A stretch of 62,033 bases of DNA from Alistipes sp. (lineage in GTDB: Bacteria; Bacteroidota; Bacteroidia; Bacteroidales; Rikenellaceae): positions 1 through 62,033 of the forward strand of contig JAGBCY010000008.1 in NCBI GenBank assembly GCA_017937765.1, in the 5' to 3' direction. Positions within the stretch are counted from its first letter, which is position 1. The number at the start of each line of letters is the position of its first letter. A program made the translations under genes and the position numbers. Under the pieces are notes generated by a model. That model ran no database searches. It saw only the letters and a list, made by a program, of their open reading frames with translations, and was not told where the DNA came from. This document shows positions 45,942 to 54,137 of the stretch, one piece after another.

Positions 45942-46199
45942 ATGAAGAGAATTTCTATGCTATGCTGTATGGTGGCAATGTCCATTATGCTATTCGCTTG
46001 CGGAGGTAACGCCGATGCAATCAGGGATAAGGCCGAGTACTATGTGATGGAGGGATACAAGGCAGGCCTTGTGGGTGACTACGATAGGATCGAGCGACTG
46101 ATGCTTGAGGAGCAGATCTATGTAAATTCGCTTGATGCCGACGAGCAGGAGATCTATCAGCAGGCCAGCATTGAGGCTGCAAGCGACCTGCTTTACTAA
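45942..46199 (+). CDS. Small lipoprotein, function unknown
   Basis: An 85-residue lipoprotein: MKRISMLCCMVAMSIMLFACGGNAD with lipobox LFAC. The mature part of about 65 residues looks helical and acidic (RDKAEYYVMEGYKAGLVGDYDRIERLMLEEQ). No family was recognised. It follows the HAD gene by 38 bp and is the last gene before a strong terminator, so it may belong to the Wza/Wzc transcript. Confidence 0.65.
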   Translation: MKRISMLCCMVAMSIMLFACGGNADAIRDKAEYYVMEGYKAGLVGDYDRIERLMLEEQIYVNSLDADEQEIYQQASIEAASDLLY

Positions 46200-46217
46200 T
46201 AAGAGGGTAATCTAAGC

Positions 46218-46280
46218 CACTTGAATGAGATTGGGGAGTTTCGGGAGTTAAGTTCTCGAAACTCCCCAATTATTTAAGTG
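46218..46280. terminator. Long bidirectional terminator-like hairpin
   Basis: ATTGGGGAGTTTCG (46230-46243) and CGAAACTCCCCAAT (46257-46270) are perfect complements. The outer CACTTGAAT (46218-46226) pairs with ATTTAAGTG (46272-46280) with one G-T pair. An alternative inner stem GGGAGTT/AACTCCC also exists. It ends the plus-strand export operon and probably the opposing transglycosylase transcript. Confidence 0.85.
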
Positions 46281-46333
46281 CCTTTTAACGCAGAAAATGG
46301 CGGACATATCAAGCACACCATAATTTCTTATTT

Positions 46334-46352
46334 AATTAGTAGTGAGTAGTGA
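46334..46352. repeat. Intergenic A+T-rich repeat, copy 2
   Basis: Exact copy of 4979-4997 (AATTAGTAGTGAGTAGTGA). Confidence 0.5.
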
Positions 46353-46378
46353 AATTGTATATTCTGGATAGCATACCC

Positions 46379-46507
46379 AAATTTCTTGTCAAAAGTCGTG
46401 AGATGTGGTGCCAAAGGAAAGAGCCTCGGATGGGACATACTCGGCGTATTTCCCATTCGGGACTCTGAGGTTTGGTGCCGCAGATTGCGGCTTATCACAA
46501 GAAATTT
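46379..46507 (+). ncRNA. Candidate structured RNA: gapless 129-nt hairpin
   Basis: Two 62-nt arms face each other around a 5-nt loop (TCGGC, 46441-46445) without any gap. Counting pairs in plus-strand RNA: 44 Watson-Crick, 8 G-U and 10 mismatches, the outermost 11 (AAATTTCTTGT against ACAAGAAATTT) perfect. Of nine arm differences that are transitions, eight give G-U on the plus strand and one on the minus strand, suggesting selection on a plus-strand RNA. The right end covers the stop codon of the opposing transglycosylase gene. No clear promoter was found, so an inverted-duplication relic remains possible. Confidence 0.55.
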
Positions 46508-47222
46508 AAGAGAGGGTGGCAATCTTGCAATACTGCTGGTACTTGCGCATCACCTCGTCAACATAGTGTAGAGTCTGACCACTACCGGTAAACTTACCGC
46601 TCTGAACTATCTCGAGCTCATAATAGGCAGGATCGGACTTTAGCTTTAAATAACGACTCACATCCTCCCACGAATTAGGGTTGGCACCCTCCGATCGCGC
46701 CAAGCGACGCGCATCGAGAACGTGGCCAATACCAGCATTATAGCTGGCAAGGATGATGCTCAGGCGATCCTGCTCGGGCGTCGAGCGCGGGATGCGTAGC
46801 ATAGTGTCGAGTTCGGCGAGAAGCATACCCGCGAGACGGATATTGGTCTCCGTGTCGTCGATATCCTCAACCGGAACATTGAAGTGTCGAGCCACAATGG
46901 GACGTATCTGCATAATACCCAGAGCACCTTGACTCGATTTAAGGTCCTCAATGAAGCGTGACTCGCTATATGCAATAGCACTCATAAGTCGCCAGTCCAG
47001 CCCCTCCTCGCCACCGACCCTGCGCATTATAGGGTCGAAGCGCGAGATTACACACGGCAGCTCGGCCATCTCGGCCATCTGCTCGGAATTAGATGGTGTC
47101 ATAGCCTCAGCCATAGCCTCCTCAACGGTAGGCGGGATAAGCGGCTGAGCCTGACCCTGTGATGATTCATACACCGCCAACAGCGCGGTAGAAACAACCA
47201 CAAACGAAATTCTCTTTAACAT
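46506..47222 (-). CDS. Lytic transglycosylase (SLT / MltF-like)
   Basis: A 238-residue exported peptidoglycan lytic transglycosylase. The N-terminus (MLKRISFVVVSTALLAVYES) is a signal sequence. The SLT domain runs from about residue 60 to 200: catalytic Glu87 in SAIAYSESRF, then QGALGIMQIRPIVARHF, DTETNIRLAGMLL and LASYNAGIGHVLDA. It cleaves the MurNAc-GlcNAc bond for wall turnover. Unlike MltF it lacks the solute-binding N-terminal domain. It lies 45 bp after the putative porin gene, and its stop overlaps the 129-nt hairpin. Confidence 0.9.
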   Translation of the reverse strand: MLKRISFVVVSTALLAVYESSQGQAQPLIPPTVEEAMAEAMTPSNSEQMAEMAELPCVISRFDPIMRRVGGEEGLDWRLMSAIAYSESRFIEDLKSSQGALGIMQIRPIVARHFNVPVEDIDDTETNIRLAGMLLAELDTMLRIPRSTPEQDRLSIILASYNAGIGHVLDARRLARSEGANPNSWEDVSRYLKLKSDPAYYELEIVQSGKFTGSGQTLHYVDEVMRKYQQYCKIATLS

Positions 47223-47267
47223 TGTTTAGTAGTTTGTGGGCAGCTTATACGGGCACGGAACTCGTCG

Positions 47268-49421
47268 TTAGTCGTAGAACGACCACGAGATACCCATCTT
47301 GAACATACGTGGATTCATCGGGTAGCGAGCCACCTGGAAGTACTCGCCATTGCCAAACAAATTCTGGTTCAAGTGCTGGAACTTAAGCAAGATCCTCATA
47401 CGCTTCCACTTGGCCGACACAAAGGCGTCGATGTAGGGGTAGTTGCCCACCTTCACCTCACGCTGATTGAAGAAGACCGAGAGTGCAGGATTATAGCTCG
47501 GAGCGTAGTAGGCCGTATTGAAGCGGCCATCCAAGCCTATCTGCACACGTAGCACGTCGCGCTTAACCCAGAACTCGTAGTAGTACGAGACGAAAGCACT
47601 CAACGTGGGTACGGGAAGCACAGTCTCATCGGACGAGATCTGTACCAATGCCCTGTGATCGAGATGGAGTCCCGCAATGCGGAAGTCCTTACGAGCATAC
47701 AAACTCGTGAGGCTCACCGTCCCCGAGTGTTGGGCGACACGGCTGTCGTTGCCATAGTAGATCATATTACCTACGACACCCTGCCACGCTCCAACCTCCA
47801 ACGCAAAGTCGGGGACTGAGAAGTTTACCTCGAAGCGAGTTTCAGACTCCTTATCGAAGGAGTTAAACCACGTGTAGTGGTTTGAGAATAGATTCTCCTG
47901 CCAGTAGCCTGGCGAGCGGAGCTCCTGACGGAAGCGTCCGGTGAGAATCAGCGGATGTTCGTGGATATAGGCTCTCAGCGTGATGTTTGCATCCACCGAG
48001 AGGTCACCACCACGATAGCCCGCGGGGTAGTACTTAACGTCGGCACCCCAGTCGGCATATCGTTTGATCTTACCGCCCGTCGCACCATACAGGTACCACG
48101 ACGTGCGTTTATCTTTAGTCATACTGCCCTTGACATAGTCGTCGAGACGCAGGTATGAGTAGGTGTGCAGATCGAGGCCGATACCGCCGTCGATGGTCGA
48201 CACAGCACCGTTACGGTCCCACGGCTGCACCTGCACAAAGAGTTTATTCGAGATTATACGCTCCGATATCGAATCGCGCGTAGCCGAGGGGTCGATGAAC
48301 CAATCCTCGTAGTACTCCAAGTCGCGCACAGGCTCCCACCTGTGCGTCTCCTCGTTGTAGTGGCCGCGCTCGTTCGAGTAGGTGGCATACTTATCTGTAT
48401 AGACCTTCGACCAAGTGTTGTACTCAAACTGATGACCTATGTACACGGCCGAGAGGTCGGCAACCGAGAAGTCGTACTCCGTGACGCGCTCCAGCGGTAT
48501 TGCATAGGCCTGCTTAACGAAGAACGAGTGGTTGCGGTAGTGGTTATGCGCCTCCGACGTCGCCAGACGCATAGGCACACCCGAGGGCATCTCGAACGTT
48601 GTATCGGCAATAGCCCACTCGCCCACAACACCACCATTCTCGCGCGTGTCGATCATATTGTGCATATATGCCGCGTGGATCGAGTAACGCTTACCCGTGT
48701 GAGCAAAGCCCACCGAGAGGGCGTGATTCTTCGTGCGCTGCCAGTCGTAGCGGCCCATCGTGCTTCGTGCCTTATAGCTCACGTTTGCCGAGGTCGAGGG
48801 GGTGATATTCTGCGAGTGCACAAGCTCGAAGTGCTCCTCACGATAACGCTTCTGTCCCGACTCGAGATATGTCATATTCGTAAGAGGCGTCTTGGCGTTA
48901 TAGAACGGCACATTATCGAGACGCGCCGTATAAGCATCGTAGCTGCGGGCGAAGGTAAAGTCGGGATCCTGACGGCGGTCAAACCAGTTTACGGGCTGCG
49001 TAGACTGGCCGAGACCTCCGAGCGACATATCGCCCACACCCTCACGATAGAAAACGTAGTCGATACGCCAGTCGGCAAGCGTCGTATCCAACGGCTCGAT
49101 GTTCACGCGGTTAAAGTCGCGGTCGACTGTCCACTTCCAGTTGCGCAGCGCACGCACCGTATCCGAGAAATAATAGGACTCGAGGGGCTTACGCTCGCGC
49201 TTCTCCTCGACTTCCGTTGAGTCAACCTCGCCCTCCATACCCTCTTCGCCCTCCATACCGGTGCCATCCATTCCCGGGATACCTACGCCATAGGGGTTGG
49301 TCTGGCCCTCACGCTGAGCTCGAGCCAAGGCGGCAGCGTCAATCTGGGCATACGACATCTCGGGCAGCACCATTGCCACCACAAGACATACGACCGAGAG
49401 TATCCACTGCATCCTTTTCAT
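47268..49421 (-). CDS. Putative outer-membrane porin (beta-barrel)
   Basis: A 717-residue protein with signal peptide MKRMQWILSVVCLVVAMVLPEMSYAQ, an acidic Gly/Met/Glu stretch (GMEGEEGMEGEVDSTEVEEK, about 53-73), and then a long run of alternating, aromatic-rich strands to the end (KMGISWSFYD). The sequence WRIDYVFYREGVGDMSLGGLGQ and the overall length fit the Bacteroidetes putative porin family (PF14121 as I recall it). The C-terminal segment is typical of barrel proteins. Transported solute unknown. It starts 15 bp after pssA. Confidence 0.75.
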   Translation of the reverse strand: MKRMQWILSVVCLVVAMVLPEMSYAQIDAAALARAQREGQTNPYGVGIPGMDGTGMEGEEGMEGEVDSTEVEEKRERKPLESYYFSDTVRALRNWKWTVDRDFNRVNIEPLDTTLADWRIDYVFYREGVGDMSLGGLGQSTQPVNWFDRRQDPDFTFARSYDAYTARLDNVPFYNAKTPLTNMTYLESGQKRYREEHFELVHSQNITPSTSANVSYKARSTMGRYDWQRTKNHALSVGFAHTGKRYSIHAAYMHNMIDTRENGGVVGEWAIADTTFEMPSGVPMRLATSEAHNHYRNHSFFVKQAYAIPLERVTEYDFSVADLSAVYIGHQFEYNTWSKVYTDKYATYSNERGHYNEETHRWEPVRDLEYYEDWFIDPSATRDSISERIISNKLFVQVQPWDRNGAVSTIDGGIGLDLHTYSYLRLDDYVKGSMTKDKRTSWYLYGATGGKIKRYADWGADVKYYPAGYRGGDLSVDANITLRAYIHEHPLILTGRFRQELRSPGYWQENLFSNHYTWFNSFDKESETRFEVNFSVPDFALEVGAWQGVVGNMIYYGNDSRVAQHSGTVSLTSLYARKDFRIAGLHLDHRALVQISSDETVLPVPTLSAFVSYYYEFWVKRDVLRVQIGLDGRFNTAYYAPSYNPALSVFFNQREVKVGNYPYIDAFVSAKWKRMRILLKFQHLNQNLFGNGEYFQVARYPMNPRMFKMGISWSFYD

Positions 49422-49436
49422 ACCTATCCCATTCCG

Positions 49437-50153
49437 TTATTTTCGACATCCACCAAGCAACCAGAGGAGCGTGGAGATGACAATATAGAGAACGATAATT
49501 GCAACGACCGAGTATGTCGGCACAAAAATTATAATGAGCAGAGCCACCAAGATAAACCCATAACGTAGGAGATTACCCCTTAGGCCGAAGCCCTTAAACT
49601 TGAGCGCAAACATACGTATCGGACTGATTAGCAGCAACGAAGCGACAACCGAAATGGCCACTATCCACTCACGCGTGAGCACCACCTCGCCACCGTCTGC
49701 AAGCACCGCAAGCGACACAAGCATAAGAGCGTTGGCAGGCGTTGGCAGACCCTCGAATTCGGCAGACTGCGTTGTGTCGATGTTAAACTTCGCAAGGCGC
49801 AACACCGAGAACGCGGCGATGAGCAGCGGCACGAAACGCAAGGCGTCCATCCACTCGCCACCAAGACACGAGCAACTCGGCGCACCGAGGTACAAGTCGT
49901 ACATCACGATGGCTGGAGCCACGCCGAAGGTCACATCGTCGGCCAACGAATCGAGCTGGACGCCGAGAGGCGACTGCTGATTCAGTAGGCGAGCCACGAA
50001 GCCATCGAAGAAATCGAACACCGCCGCAGCGATGATAAGCCACAGTGCCGTCTCGTAGGCGTGCGCGGTGAGCGTTGCGACAATAGCCAAGACGCCGGCC
50101 ATAAGATTGGCCAGTGTGAGCATATTTGGCAGCGTGAACAACCTGATTTTCAT
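49437..50153 (-). CDS. pssA: CDP-diacylglycerol-serine O-phosphatidyltransferase
   Basis: Makes phosphatidylserine, the precursor of phosphatidylethanolamine. The 238-residue integral membrane protein has the CDP-alcohol phosphatidyltransferase signature DFFDGFVARLLNQQSPLGVQLDSLADDVTFG shortened here as DFFDGFVAR followed by LGVQLDSLAD, near residues 48-72. About seven hydrophobic segments follow. ATG at 50151-50153 (MKIRLFTLPNMLTLANLM) is preferred over a GTG eight codons upstream. It is driven by a promoter that faces that of the guanylyltransferase gene. Confidence 0.93.
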   Translation of the reverse strand: MKIRLFTLPNMLTLANLMAGVLAIVATLTAHAYETALWLIIAAAVFDFFDGFVARLLNQQSPLGVQLDSLADDVTFGVAPAIVMYDLYLGAPSCSCLGGEWMDALRFVPLLIAAFSVLRLAKFNIDTTQSAEFEGLPTPANALMLVSLAVLADGGEVVLTREWIVAISVVASLLLISPIRMFALKFKGFGLRGNLLRYGFILVALLIIIFVPTYSVVAIIVLYIVISTLLWLLGGCRK

Positions 50154-50217
50154 TCGTTTACTTCGTTTTAATTTCACTCCTCGAGCACAATAATTGCACT
50201 AAAAAAGTTCTAAACAT

Positions 50218-50248
50218 TTTGCAAAGATACAAAAAAATTTTATCTTTG
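50218..50248 (+). promoter_or_regulatory. Promoter of the mannose-1-phosphate guanylyltransferase gene
   Basis: TTTG (50218-50221), 19-bp spacer, TATCTTTG (50241-50248). ATG is 37 bp further. Confidence 0.85.
50222..50229 (-). promoter_or_regulatory. -7 box for pssA, back to back with the opposing promoter
   Basis: CAAAGATA on the plus strand is TATCTTTG on the minus strand, a perfect TAnnTTTG box lying inside the spacer of the divergent promoter. No clear minus-strand -33 element is seen. Confidence 0.6.
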
Positions 50249-50285
50249 TGTAAATTTATATAAATTTAACACTCCGAATTTCACT

Positions 50286-51359
50286 ATGGCAGCTAACAGA
50301 TACTGTGTGATTATGGCCGGTGGCGTGGGTTCGCGCTTCTGGCCGATGAGCCGACAGAGCTATCCAAAGCAGTTCCTCGACATCCTCGGAACGGGTCGCT
50401 CGTTCATACGTCACACATACGACAGATTTGCCAATATTATACCAAATGAGAACTTCATAGTAGTCACCAACAGACGCTATACGGAGCTCGTTATGGAGCA
50501 CATCCCGAGCCTCGACAGGAGTCAGATTCTTGCCGAGCCGATGGGACGCAACACCGCCCCCTGCATCGCCTATGCCGCCTACTCGCTCTTTAAGCGCGAC
50601 CCCGAGGCCGAGATGATCGTTACACCTTCGGATCATCTGATACTCAACGAGAAAGAGTTTATCAACGTGGTCAACGCATCGCTCGACTACCTCGATGGCC
50701 GCAACGCGCTGATGACCATCGGCATCAACCCCACACGCCCCGAGACAGGCTACGGATATATCCAGCGCACGGGTAACGAGGCGATAAGTAAGGTCAAGTG
50801 TTTTACCGAGAAACCCAGCCGCGAAATGGCCGAGGCATTTTTGGAGTGTGGCGAGTTTTTATGGAACTCGGGAATCTTCATCTGGAGGGTCAAGGATATC
50901 ATCGCCGCCTTCGAGGAGCACCTCCCCGAGCACGCCGCCCTCTTTAGCTCCATCACCGACAAGCTCGGCACCGATGAGGAGGCCGCAGCCATCGAGCGTG
51001 TCTTTGCGGAGTGTCGTCCCATCTCGGTCGATTTCGGTATTATGGAGAAGGCCGAGAACGTCTACGTCCACAGCGGCGACTTCGGCTGGAGCGACCTCGG
51101 CACGTGGCATTCGGTCTATATGCAGTCGCGCAAGGACAAGTACGCAAACGCCATAAATAGCGACAACGTACACATCTACGACACGCGCAACTCACTGATA
51201 ACCATCCCTAACGACAAGATTGCCGTGATAAACGGACTCAAGGATTATATCGTTGTCGACACGCCCGACGTGCTGATGATATGTCCCAAGAGCGAGGAGC
51301 GTAACATCAAGGGATTTGTCGAAGATGTGAAGTACTCGACGGGGGACAAATTTATTTAG
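50286..51359 (+). CDS. manC: Mannose-1-phosphate guanylyltransferase
   Basis: Makes GDP-mannose, precursor of mannose- and fucose-containing envelope glycans. The 357-residue protein has the nucleotidyltransferase signature MAGGVGSRFWPMSRQSYPKQF at residues 11-31 (split here as MAGGVGSRFWPMSR and YPKQF), LAEPMGRNTAPCIAYAA, FTEKPSR and the closing SGDFGWSDLGTWHSVY. It lacks the phosphomannose isomerase domain of bifunctional ManC, consistent with the short Bacteroidetes form. It has its own promoter and a terminator about 80 bp after the stop. Confidence 0.94.
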   Translation: MAANRYCVIMAGGVGSRFWPMSRQSYPKQFLDILGTGRSFIRHTYDRFANIIPNENFIVVTNRRYTELVMEHIPSLDRSQILAEPMGRNTAPCIAYAAYSLFKRDPEAEMIVTPSDHLILNEKEFINVVNASLDYLDGRNALMTIGINPTRPETGYGYIQRTGNEAISKVKCFTEKPSREMAEAFLECGEFLWNSGIFIWRVKDIIAAFEEHLPEHAALFSSITDKLGTDEEAAAIERVFAECRPISVDFGIMEKAENVYVHSGDFGWSDLGTWHSVYMQSRKDKYANAINSDNVHIYDTRNSLITIPNDKIAVINGLKDYIVVDTPDVLMICPKSEERNIKGFVEDVKYSTGDKFI

Positions 51360-51439
51360 ACGCCGACCCGAAACAGCCTATATACTGCCTAACGGACAAT
51401 CTCAATTCCGTCCGACTAACGCCATCGGAGCACACACAC

Positions 51440-51483
51440 TTAGCGCGACAGCGTCCCCAAAAGACTCTGCCGCGCTAATTTTT
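51440..51483 (+). terminator. Terminator of the guanylyltransferase gene
   Basis: TTAGCGCG (51440-51447) pairs with CGCGCTAA (51471-51478), extended inward by CAG-GTC/GAC-CTG with single mismatches, then a T run (51479-51483). Confidence 0.8.
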
Positions 51484-51564
51484 CGGACGATTCTCAATGC
51501 CGAGAATAGGGTTCTGGCACCTCTATTGTCAATAACTTGTTACAAATATTTCTGCGGCATCGAG

Positions 51565-51581
51565 TTATTTCTATGAAATAA
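51565..51581 (+). promoter_or_regulatory. Inverted repeat abutting the lon -7 box
   Basis: TTATTTC (51565-51571), TAT, GAAATAA (51575-51581): a perfect 7-bp palindrome ending 4 bp before the -7 box, in the spacer region of the lon promoter. It is well placed for a repressor site. Confidence 0.5.
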
Positions 51582-51585
51582 TAGC

Positions 51586-51593
51586 TACTTTTG
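51586..51593 (+). promoter_or_regulatory. -7 box of the lon-kds operon
   Basis: TACTTTTG matches TAnnTTTG; the ATG is 112 bp downstream. A -33 element is not clear. Confidence 0.6.
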
Positions 51594-51705
51594 CCGCGTT
51601 ATAGCTATTGCCAAATGATAGTTTTAATCCCGAGCATCGCTCTATAAAGGTGAGCCAGCGGACATCAAAGATGTCGAGTGCGGATTAAACGTAAAACGTA
51701 AGACT

Positions 51706-54129
51706 ATGAGCAAGAACAATAAGGATACAGAATTTGACGATTTGGGTCTGGTGCCCGAGCTCTTCGACGGCAAGCATCAGGTTATACCCATCATTTCGGG
51801 TGGCGACGACACTATCGAACAGGTTAACATCCCCGAGGTGTTGCCCATCCTCACGCTGCGTAGCTCGGTGATATTTCCGGGCTCGGTGACACCCATTACC
51901 GTGGGCCGCGCTAAGTCGATAGCTCTGGTGCGTGCCGTGGAGGCCGGCGACGGTCTGCTCGGCGCGGTACTTCAGGTGGATAGCTCCATCGAGGACCCTA
52001 AGCCCGACGATATGCACAAGGTAGGTACCACTGCTCGCATCCTCAAGATTTTGGAGATGCCCAACGGCAACCTCACCGTGATACTCACCGGCCTGGAGAA
52101 AATCGAGGTGCAGGAGTATATCACCACGCAGCCCTATTTCAAGGCTACCGTGACACCCATCCAGGACTCGACACCCGACCCCAAGAGCGTGGAGTTCTCG
52201 GCCCTCGTGGAGTCAATCAAAGAGGTAGCCCTCAGCATCATAAACATATCGCCCTCGATGCCTAAGGAGGCGGCTTTCGCCATCAAGAACCTCGACTCGA
52301 GCCGTGCGATCATCAACTTCATCTGTTCGAATATGGAGCTCACCGACGACGACCGTCAGGACCTACTCGAGGCCCCCGGTCTCTTGGCACGTGCCCGTCG
52401 CCTGCTGGAGATACTGGTGCGCGAGCAACAGCTCGCCGAGCTCAAGAACGACATTCAGGAGAAGGTCAAGCAGGAGATCGACAAGCAGCAGAAGGAGTAT
52501 TACCTCCAGCAACAGATGCGCGTGATTCAGGATGAGATCGGCGACGGTATGGACGCCGACATCGAGCGTCTGCGCGAGGAGGGCAAAAAGAAGAAGTGGT
52601 CGAAGGCTACGGCCGACCTTTTTGAAAAGGAGGTGGCACGCCTCGAGCGTCTGAACCCTGCCGTTGCCGAGTACTCGGTGCAGATGAACTACTTGCAACT
52701 GATGCTCGACCTGCCGTGGGACGAGACGACAACCGACCGCCTCGACCTCAACGCCGTGCGCGAGCAGCTCGACAAGGATCACTTCGGCCTCGAGGAGGTC
52801 AAGGAGCGACTGTTGGAGCATCTGGCCGTCATCAAACTCAAGGGCGACCTTAAGTCCCCGATCCTCTGCCTCTATGGCCCTCCGGGCGTGGGTAAGACCT
52901 CGCTCGGCAAGTCGGTAGCCGAGGCTATGGGACGTAAGTTCGGCCGTATATCGCTCGGCGGCTTGCACGACGAGTCGGAGATTCGCGGCCACCGTAAGAC
53001 ATATATCGGTGCAATGCCCGGACGTATCATCGAGACCATCAAGCGTTGTGGCGCGTCGAACCCCGTGATCATCCTCGACGAGATCGACAAGGTGTCGCGT
53101 TCGAACCACGGCGACCCCTCGAGCGCACTTCTCGAAGTTCTCGACCCCGAGCAGAACACCACGTTCCACGATAACTACCTCGATACGGAGTACGATCTGT
53201 CGAAGGTGCTCTTCATCGCCACGGCCAACAACGTCGAAAATATCTCGGCGGCCCTGCGCGACCGTATGGAGATGATCAATATCCCGGGTTATATCCTCGA
53301 GGACAAGGTGCAGATTGCCGAGAACCACCTCGTCAAGAAGCAGCGCGACGCCCACGGCATACCGGAGGATAAGCTATCGCTCAGCCGCGAGGCCATCGTC
53401 CGTATCATCGAGGACTACACGCGTGAGTCGGGAGTCCGCGGCCTCGACAAGAGCATCGCAAAGATTGCTCGCAACCGTGCTAAGGCCATCGCTCTCGAGG
53501 AGGAGTTCTCGACAACGGTCGACATACCAATGTTGGAGCCCATCCTCGGCAAGCCCAAGTTCAAGAACGATCGCTACGACATCGCCGGTATGCGCGGCGT
53601 GGTTACAGGCCTTGCGTGGACACAGGTGGGTGGCGATATCCTCTATATCGAGTCGGTGCTCACGCCCGGCAAAGGTAAGCTCACGCTCACGGGTAACCTC
53701 GGCGACGTGATGAAGGAGTCGGCAACCATCGCCCACGAGTGGGTTATGGCCCACCACGAGGAGCTCGGCATCGACCGTAAGATGTTCGAGGAGTGGGATT
53801 TGAATATCCACGTACCCGAGGGCGCAGTGCCTAAGGATGGCCCCTCGGCAGGTATCACTATGGTGACATCCATCGTGTCGACATACACCAAGCGCGAGGT
53901 CAAGGAGCGCATCGCAATGACGGGAGAGACTACGCTCCGCGGTCGTGTCACGGCTGTGGGTGGCATTCGCGAAAAGATCCTCGCCGCCAAGCGCGCAGGC
54001 ATCACCGAGCTGATACTCTCGGAGGAGAACCGCAAGGATATCGAGGAGATCAAGCCCGAGTACGTTGAGGGTCTCACGTTCCACTACGTGAAGACCAACG
54101 ACGAGGTACTCGCCCTGGCCCTTAAATAG
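51706..54129 (+). CDS. lon: ATP-dependent protease Lon
   Basis: An 807-residue cytoplasmic quality-control protease. The N-terminal LON substrate-binding domain (about 40-240) starts LPILTLRSSVIFPGSVTPI. The AAA+ part has Walker A LYGPPGVGKTSLGKSVAEAM (about 389), Walker B VIILDEIDKVS and sensor regions. The protease domain has the catalytic Ser in VPKDGPSAGITMVTSI and the Lys in GGIREKILAAKRAG. All elements are intact. It is the first gene of a run with the Kdo genes, 8 bp before kdsB. Lon and KdsB in one transcript is not the classical arrangement, so coupling of stress proteolysis and LPS synthesis is a possible inference only. Confidence 0.97.
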   Translation: MSKNNKDTEFDDLGLVPELFDGKHQVIPIISGGDDTIEQVNIPEVLPILTLRSSVIFPGSVTPITVGRAKSIALVRAVEAGDGLLGAVLQVDSSIEDPKPDDMHKVGTTARILKILEMPNGNLTVILTGLEKIEVQEYITTQPYFKATVTPIQDSTPDPKSVEFSALVESIKEVALSIINISPSMPKEAAFAIKNLDSSRAIINFICSNMELTDDDRQDLLEAPGLLARARRLLEILVREQQLAELKNDIQEKVKQEIDKQQKEYYLQQQMRVIQDEIGDGMDADIERLREEGKKKKWSKATADLFEKEVARLERLNPAVAEYSVQMNYLQLMLDLPWDETTTDRLDLNAVREQLDKDHFGLEEVKERLLEHLAVIKLKGDLKSPILCLYGPPGVGKTSLGKSVAEAMGRKFGRISLGGLHDESEIRGHRKTYIGAMPGRIIETIKRCGASNPVIILDEIDKVSRSNHGDPSSALLEVLDPEQNTTFHDNYLDTEYDLSKVLFIATANNVENISAALRDRMEMINIPGYILEDKVQIAENHLVKKQRDAHGIPEDKLSLSREAIVRIIEDYTRESGVRGLDKSIAKIARNRAKAIALEEEFSTTVDIPMLEPILGKPKFKNDRYDIAGMRGVVTGLAWTQVGGDILYIESVLTPGKGKLTLTGNLGDVMKESATIAHEWVMAHHEELGIDRKMFEEWDLNIHVPEGAVPKDGPSAGITMVTSIVSTYTKREVKERIAMTGETTLRGRVTAVGGIREKILAAKRAGITELILSEENRKDIEEIKPEYVEGLTFHYVKTNDEVLALALK

Positions 54130-54137
54130 AGCAACGA

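Larger units (their letters stand above)
46200..46505. other. 306-bp gap between convergent genes
   Basis: It contains a strong bidirectional hairpin (46218-46280), a copy of the dispersed 19-bp repeat (46334-46352), and a 129-nt gapless hairpin (46379-46507). No coding frame is supported. Confidence 0.7.
51360..51705. other. 346-bp intergenic region before lon
   Basis: Contains two copies of a CGGAC-AT-CTCAAT-CCG motif (51393-51410 and 51484-51502), a terminator for the upstream gene, an inverted repeat and the lon -7 box. No coding frame is supported. Confidence 0.7.

Noticed and set aside
46379-46507. 6S RNA
   Set aside because: Length and hairpin shape raised the idea, but there is no large central bubble and no promoter-like melted region, so I leave it as an unassigned hairpin.
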